Source of the DNA: Marisediminitalea aggregata | Lineage (GTDB): Bacteria > Pseudomonadota > Gammaproteobacteria > Enterobacterales > Alteromonadaceae | DNA: 64,000 nucleotides | Reading direction: 5' to 3' | Assembly: GCF_900129565.1 (NCBI RefSeq) | Contig: NZ_FQWD01000003.1 | Location: 248,001 to 312,000 of the forward strand | Shown: piece after piece, positions 61,901 through 64,000 of the stretch | Numbering within the stretch: position 1 is the first letter of the stretch | Layout of the letters: every line of letters begins with the position of its first letter | Made by a program: the position numbers and the translations under genes | The notes under the pieces: model-generated | What the model was told of the DNA's origin: nothing | Seen by the model: the letters and a program-made list of their open reading frames with translations, nothing else | Databases searched by the model: none

Positions 61901-62619
61901 CCCGCCTGAGTGAGCAGTGACTGGCACAACTGAGCGCCTTCTTCGCTGTAGCTGGCAGACACGCTTTTTAATTGTTCCGCAAATTCCTGATTAATAGTTT
62001 GTGTATCGGTGCAACCAAGGTCACCACTACTGTCAAACAAATTGCCAAAGCGGCGAATAAAGCGCTCTGGCGAGTGCCAGCTCTGTTGTTGGAGCAGAAT
62101 GAAAGCTGGCTCATCATGACTGACTTTACGGAAGAAGTCTTCGCAGGCTAGTCGATACAATTCACGGGTATCGGTTGCCAGCGCCAGCTCTAACGGGGTC
62201 GCTGATGTAAAGGCCATATCGCCCAGCACCCGATTACAAAAACTGTGGATGGTAAACACAGCGGCATCGTCAAGCTCGAGCAATGCTGCTTGTAACAAGG
62301 CAATGCCCTCTTCGCCAGGCACAGCACGATACACGGATGCCATCACTGGATCGGCTTTTTCAGGCAAGCCCTGTTGATTAGCAATTTGCCAGAACGCTAA
62401 TGCCTCACGAAGTGTCGCTGCAATCCTGCCACGAATCTCTTCGGTAGCCGCTTTGGTAAAGGTCATCACCAGAATCTGCTGCACTGGCAGGCGCATTTCC
62501 AGCAGGAAACGCAGGTAAATACGCGTGATGTTGAAGGTTTTACCCGTACCGGCGCTGGCTTCAATTAAATGGCGGCCTGTTAAGGGTAATTCAGCAACGT
62601 TCAGATGAGAGAGGCTCAT
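58987..62619 (-). CDS. recB: RecBCD subunit RecB (helicase-nuclease)
   Basis: 1210 residues. Walker A ASAGTGKT (21-28), VDEFQDTD, GDPKQAIYGFRGGDI, GSKGLEYPIVFVPF and YVAITRS are SF1A helicase motifs. The C-terminal nuclease has D1087 (GFIDLIF) and D1100-Y-K1102 (DYKSTYLG), so it should be active. It is the 3'-5' motor and sole nuclease of RecBCD. Overlaps recC by 4 nt and recD by 4 nt. E. coli has ptrA between recC and recB; it is absent here. Confidence 0.97.
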   Translation of the reverse strand: MSLSHLNVAELPLTGRHLIEASAGTGKTFNITRIYLRFLLEMRLPVQQILVMTFTKAATEEIRGRIAATLREALAFWQIANQQGLPEKADPVMASVYRAVPGEEGIALLQAALLELDDAAVFTIHSFCNRVLGDMAFTSATPLELALATDTRELYRLACEDFFRKVSHDEPAFILLQQQSWHSPERFIRRFGNLFDSSGDLGCTDTQTINQEFAEQLKSVSASYSEEGAQLCQSLLTQAGLFHETVIQNKPERAQEWDIILNWLEGGDFSTVPREVGQFVNGNRFRAKREGMEEAKAAIEPLKDFRVRLEKSLKQVNEAYNKQLNKAPALQVVLQGITFIREHVAKQKAQLQHVDFNDLIRMLAQRITSPDSPLSVQLRSQYPVALVDEFQDTDADQYHILANVYSSEATEQGKHALLMIGDPKQAIYGFRGGDIFTYLAAARQAKYRWVMDTNWRSVAPMVNAYNRLFWGNPLNKARRDLFDFEIGYEPVNASPGAKAASVPLSDPKADRAALTFLLLPQDDEQTDSPPTGPKTAPPRGEVRIEQAELLTREILRLLSEVTLGTKLTQPGDIAILVKNGNEARIVQQSLSHHGLPSVYLSNRNSLFESAEAVDVLRVLDAIWHAHDMRLVQSALSSPLIGLPTTKVHELLQNDDAADWDALLTQLSEWRAVWQRQGVLSMLLGLLQHQYMPPETGAERSLTNYQHLAEVLQDAAKGYPQPGHHLNWLRRQVLDPGQAQEQVQRLESDARLIQIVTQHGSKGLEYPIVFVPFASEYRDPTRFGNTLVDVVRYYDESEGKQQQILGPGPQLLERVKREADAESMRLLYVAITRSSHRCYLGVAETLQSELSSLGKVLARDQFSSWEEAIQALLSEGEGHTACISSVDNRDLTLPSEPAVPLACQQFDRALDDPWRLYSFSALTRQVAHTRIRQRESEINEVTAPDPVVSPEQSELLRYTLRPGAQSGNLLHDMLEELDFSEPDWLETAPVIAQRYGIEAHEQPALFEWLEDVLDTPLQDAFQGESFSMSSLPLHHTLREAEFYFPLNAVKRHALSKALAEHRASVLEQPLPVNLEGSALAGMMHGFIDLIFKRGDRYYVADYKSTYLGVGEHHYQPDNLALNNMQHNYDLQYLIYSVALHRFLAKRIPVYDPEQHFGGVYYFYLRGMSTQHSEHSGVFYHQLPVSMVLAVEKALTGSQTLVKTGSNTGSAL

Positions 62620-64000
62620 GATTTCGCTCCTGAAATTGCCTGGAAAAAGGGTTCATACACCTGAGCAAGCAGTGACAAAGGCAACGCCTCTGCTTCAGGG
62701 AGTGTCGGGTAAAACCACGCCAAATACGGATTATTGCCCAGCACACTAAAGTCGCTGTTTGAATCGGTGAGCGAAGACCAGCGTTTTTGCACTTCTGGAT
62801 CCAGCTGCCAGTCATCGCTGTCAGTGCGCATATTGGCATGTTTTGCCAGCACTTCTGCCAATGCCAGATGCAAAATGGTAGGCGATTTCTCTATCTGACT
62901 AAACGCCAGCGAAATGCATTCCAGTGTGGCATTCGCCTTGTCAGCTGTCATGGCCGGCACGGTCACTGATCGCGTTGGATAATTATCTTTTTTCCAATCC
63001 ACGAAGTAGAGGGTGAGTGGCACATTTGCGCCCTCACTGTTCGCAACCAAGGCAGTTAACCAGGCCTGAAAGCTGCGATGTATAGCATGCTGGCCAACAT
63101 GGTACATCACCAGTGAATCTTTGCTCAGATCACAGTACGCAGAGAGCTGAATCTGTCCATTGTCGAACTGATAATATTCCCGAGTGGTGGCATGCTGCGA
63201 CACGGTGTCAGCCAGCACCTGGGCGGCTTGCTCCCATTGCAACAACTCAAGTTCGGTAGTGGGGGTTTGTGGCACCCGCCCACTCAACTGATAACGCTGT
63301 GTCAGTGAGGCATCCTGGCTTTCAGTACGATAATATTCCACCATCCCCTCAACAAACTGATAACGGGTGAGTTTGTCGGTTTCAAACGGCTCAGCATCGT
63401 TTAGCACATCCATTTGCATTACCAGTGAGACGCCTAACTGCTTAGCCAGCCAGGCTAACGGGTCGCGGAAGCATTGTGTCAGTTCCTGTGTGGTCAGGCT
63501 GCGTTTTTGCACTGCCGATGGCAGAGTTAGCGACGATGCTTGCTCGTCTTTGTGTTCCGGATTGACCATTGCCTGGGCTAGCCTGAACCAGCCCGCTGAG
63601 AACCCTGGCTGCGAGGGCGCAAAGGCGCCGGGGCTGAACGGGTGTAAGGCAACCTGCGCGATGGCCTGACTGTCGTCCCATCCATAGCCTTGCTGCAAAT
63701 AGTCCATCAACTCCTGGAGCACCAAACTGGGCTGACGTTCAGAATTATCTACCGCGCTTCGCCCCTGGTAACTCAAAAATAAATGCTGGCGGGCTGAAAT
63801 CAGCGCTTCAAGGAACAGATAGCGATCTTCCTGACGACGCGAACGATCGCCCAGCCGCGCGGGACAGCGCGCCATAATATTAAAACTGCCCGGCGGATTA
63901 CTGCGCGGAAACTCACCATCATTAAGACCCAGAATAGCAATCACCTTGAAAGGAATACTGCGCATGGGCAACATAGAACAAAAGGTCACCTGACCGGTCA
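62616..64000 (-). CDS. recC: RecBCD subunit RecC, partial (5' end beyond window)
   Basis: At least 461 residues, the C-terminal part of RecC. The frame is open to the right edge and reads VTFCSMLPMRSIPFKVIAILGLNDGEFPR, ARLGDRSRRQEDRYLFLEALISAR and LVLQELMDYLQQGYGW, which are RecC C-terminal features. An internal GTG at 63989 is not the true start, since E. coli RecC has 1122 residues. RecC is the Chi-recognition scaffold of exonuclease V. Ends by overlapping the recB start (ATGA). Confidence 0.96.
   Translation of the reverse strand, partial: TGQVTFCSMLPMRSIPFKVIAILGLNDGEFPRSNPPGSFNIMARCPARLGDRSRRQEDRYLFLEALISARQHLFLSYQGRSAVDNSERQPSLVLQELMDYLQQGYGWDDSQAIAQVALHPFSPGAFAPSQPGFSAGWFRLAQAMVNPEHKDEQASSLTLPSAVQKRSLTTQELTQCFRDPLAWLAKQLGVSLVMQMDVLNDAEPFETDKLTRYQFVEGMVEYYRTESQDASLTQRYQLSGRVPQTPTTELELLQWEQAAQVLADTVSQHATTREYYQFDNGQIQLSAYCDLSKDSLVMYHVGQHAIHRSFQAWLTALVANSEGANVPLTLYFVDWKKDNYPTRSVTVPAMTADKANATLECISLAFSQIEKSPTILHLALAEVLAKHANMRTDSDDWQLDPEVQKRWSSLTDSNSDFSVLGNNPYLAWFYPTLPEAEALPLSLLAQVYEPFFQAISGAKS

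Overview
The window looks like chromosomal DNA of a marine gammaproteobacterium of the order Alteromonadales, most likely an Alteromonadaceae relative. This is inferred from the translation-operon order rimP-nusA-infB-rbfA-truB-rpsO, recC-recB-recD, DUF3718 periplasmic proteins, a D-glutamate catabolic dgcN-dgcA pair, and many c-di-GMP and chemotaxis proteins. Coding density is high. I see no insertion sequence, prophage, integron or CRISPR array. The last gene (recC) runs off the right edge.

Layout. 1-8.6 kb: a DUF3859 protein, an ADA-type deaminase with an unusual active site, dgcN-dgcA, an EVE-domain protein, trxC, a YgiQ radical SAM protein and small unknowns. 8.6-16.8 kb, minus strand: a fused SecDF, ahpC-ahpF behind a full OxyR-type site, a TPR response regulator whose phospho-acceptor Asp is missing, and a 2OG-Fe(II) oxygenase. 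17-21.4 kb, plus strand: a GNAT-nitrilase fusion, a periplasmic thioredoxin-like protein, a coiled-coil membrane protein and a patatin lipase. 21.4-29.8 kb, minus strand: a chemotaxis receptor, then the translation/transcription operon rpsO-truB-rbfA-infB-nusA-rimP. 30-35.5 kb: an MHYT hybrid kinase plus HD-GYP regulator, placed between the operon promoter and two tandem initiator-tRNA genes.

35.7-45.7 kb: phhB, an MscS channel, a LysR regulator, two DUF3718 paralogues flanking a GGDEF diguanylate cyclase, a TonB-dependent receptor and hemN behind an FNR-type box. 45.7-50.7 kb: a tightly overlapping moaBCDE-modABC unit (molybdopterin synthesis and molybdate uptake) with a divergent moeB/thiF-like gene; moaA is not in the window. 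50.7-57.1 kb: an AstE/aspartoacylase-like hydrolase, a large secreted zinc metalloprotease, and a two-gene unit (GCS2-family amide ligase plus a second AstE-like hydrolase) behind a perfect FNR-consensus box. 57.1-64 kb: recD, recB and the 3' part of recC.

The less ordinary signals are: (i) the GCS2 ligase/AstE hydrolase pair with an FNR box at class-II spacing; (ii) a three-hairpin 3' UTR shared by the two DUF3718 paralogues, with compensatory changes in one stem; (iii) a 36-nt near-perfect palindrome that contains both stop codons of the convergent dgcA and EVE genes, so that both proteins end MTxEAL; (iv) the metY-rimP neighbourhood apparently split by a sensory module; (v) a 15-pair hairpin abutting the Shine-Dalgarno of a DUF465 gene. 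All family calls are from reading sequence; no database search was run.
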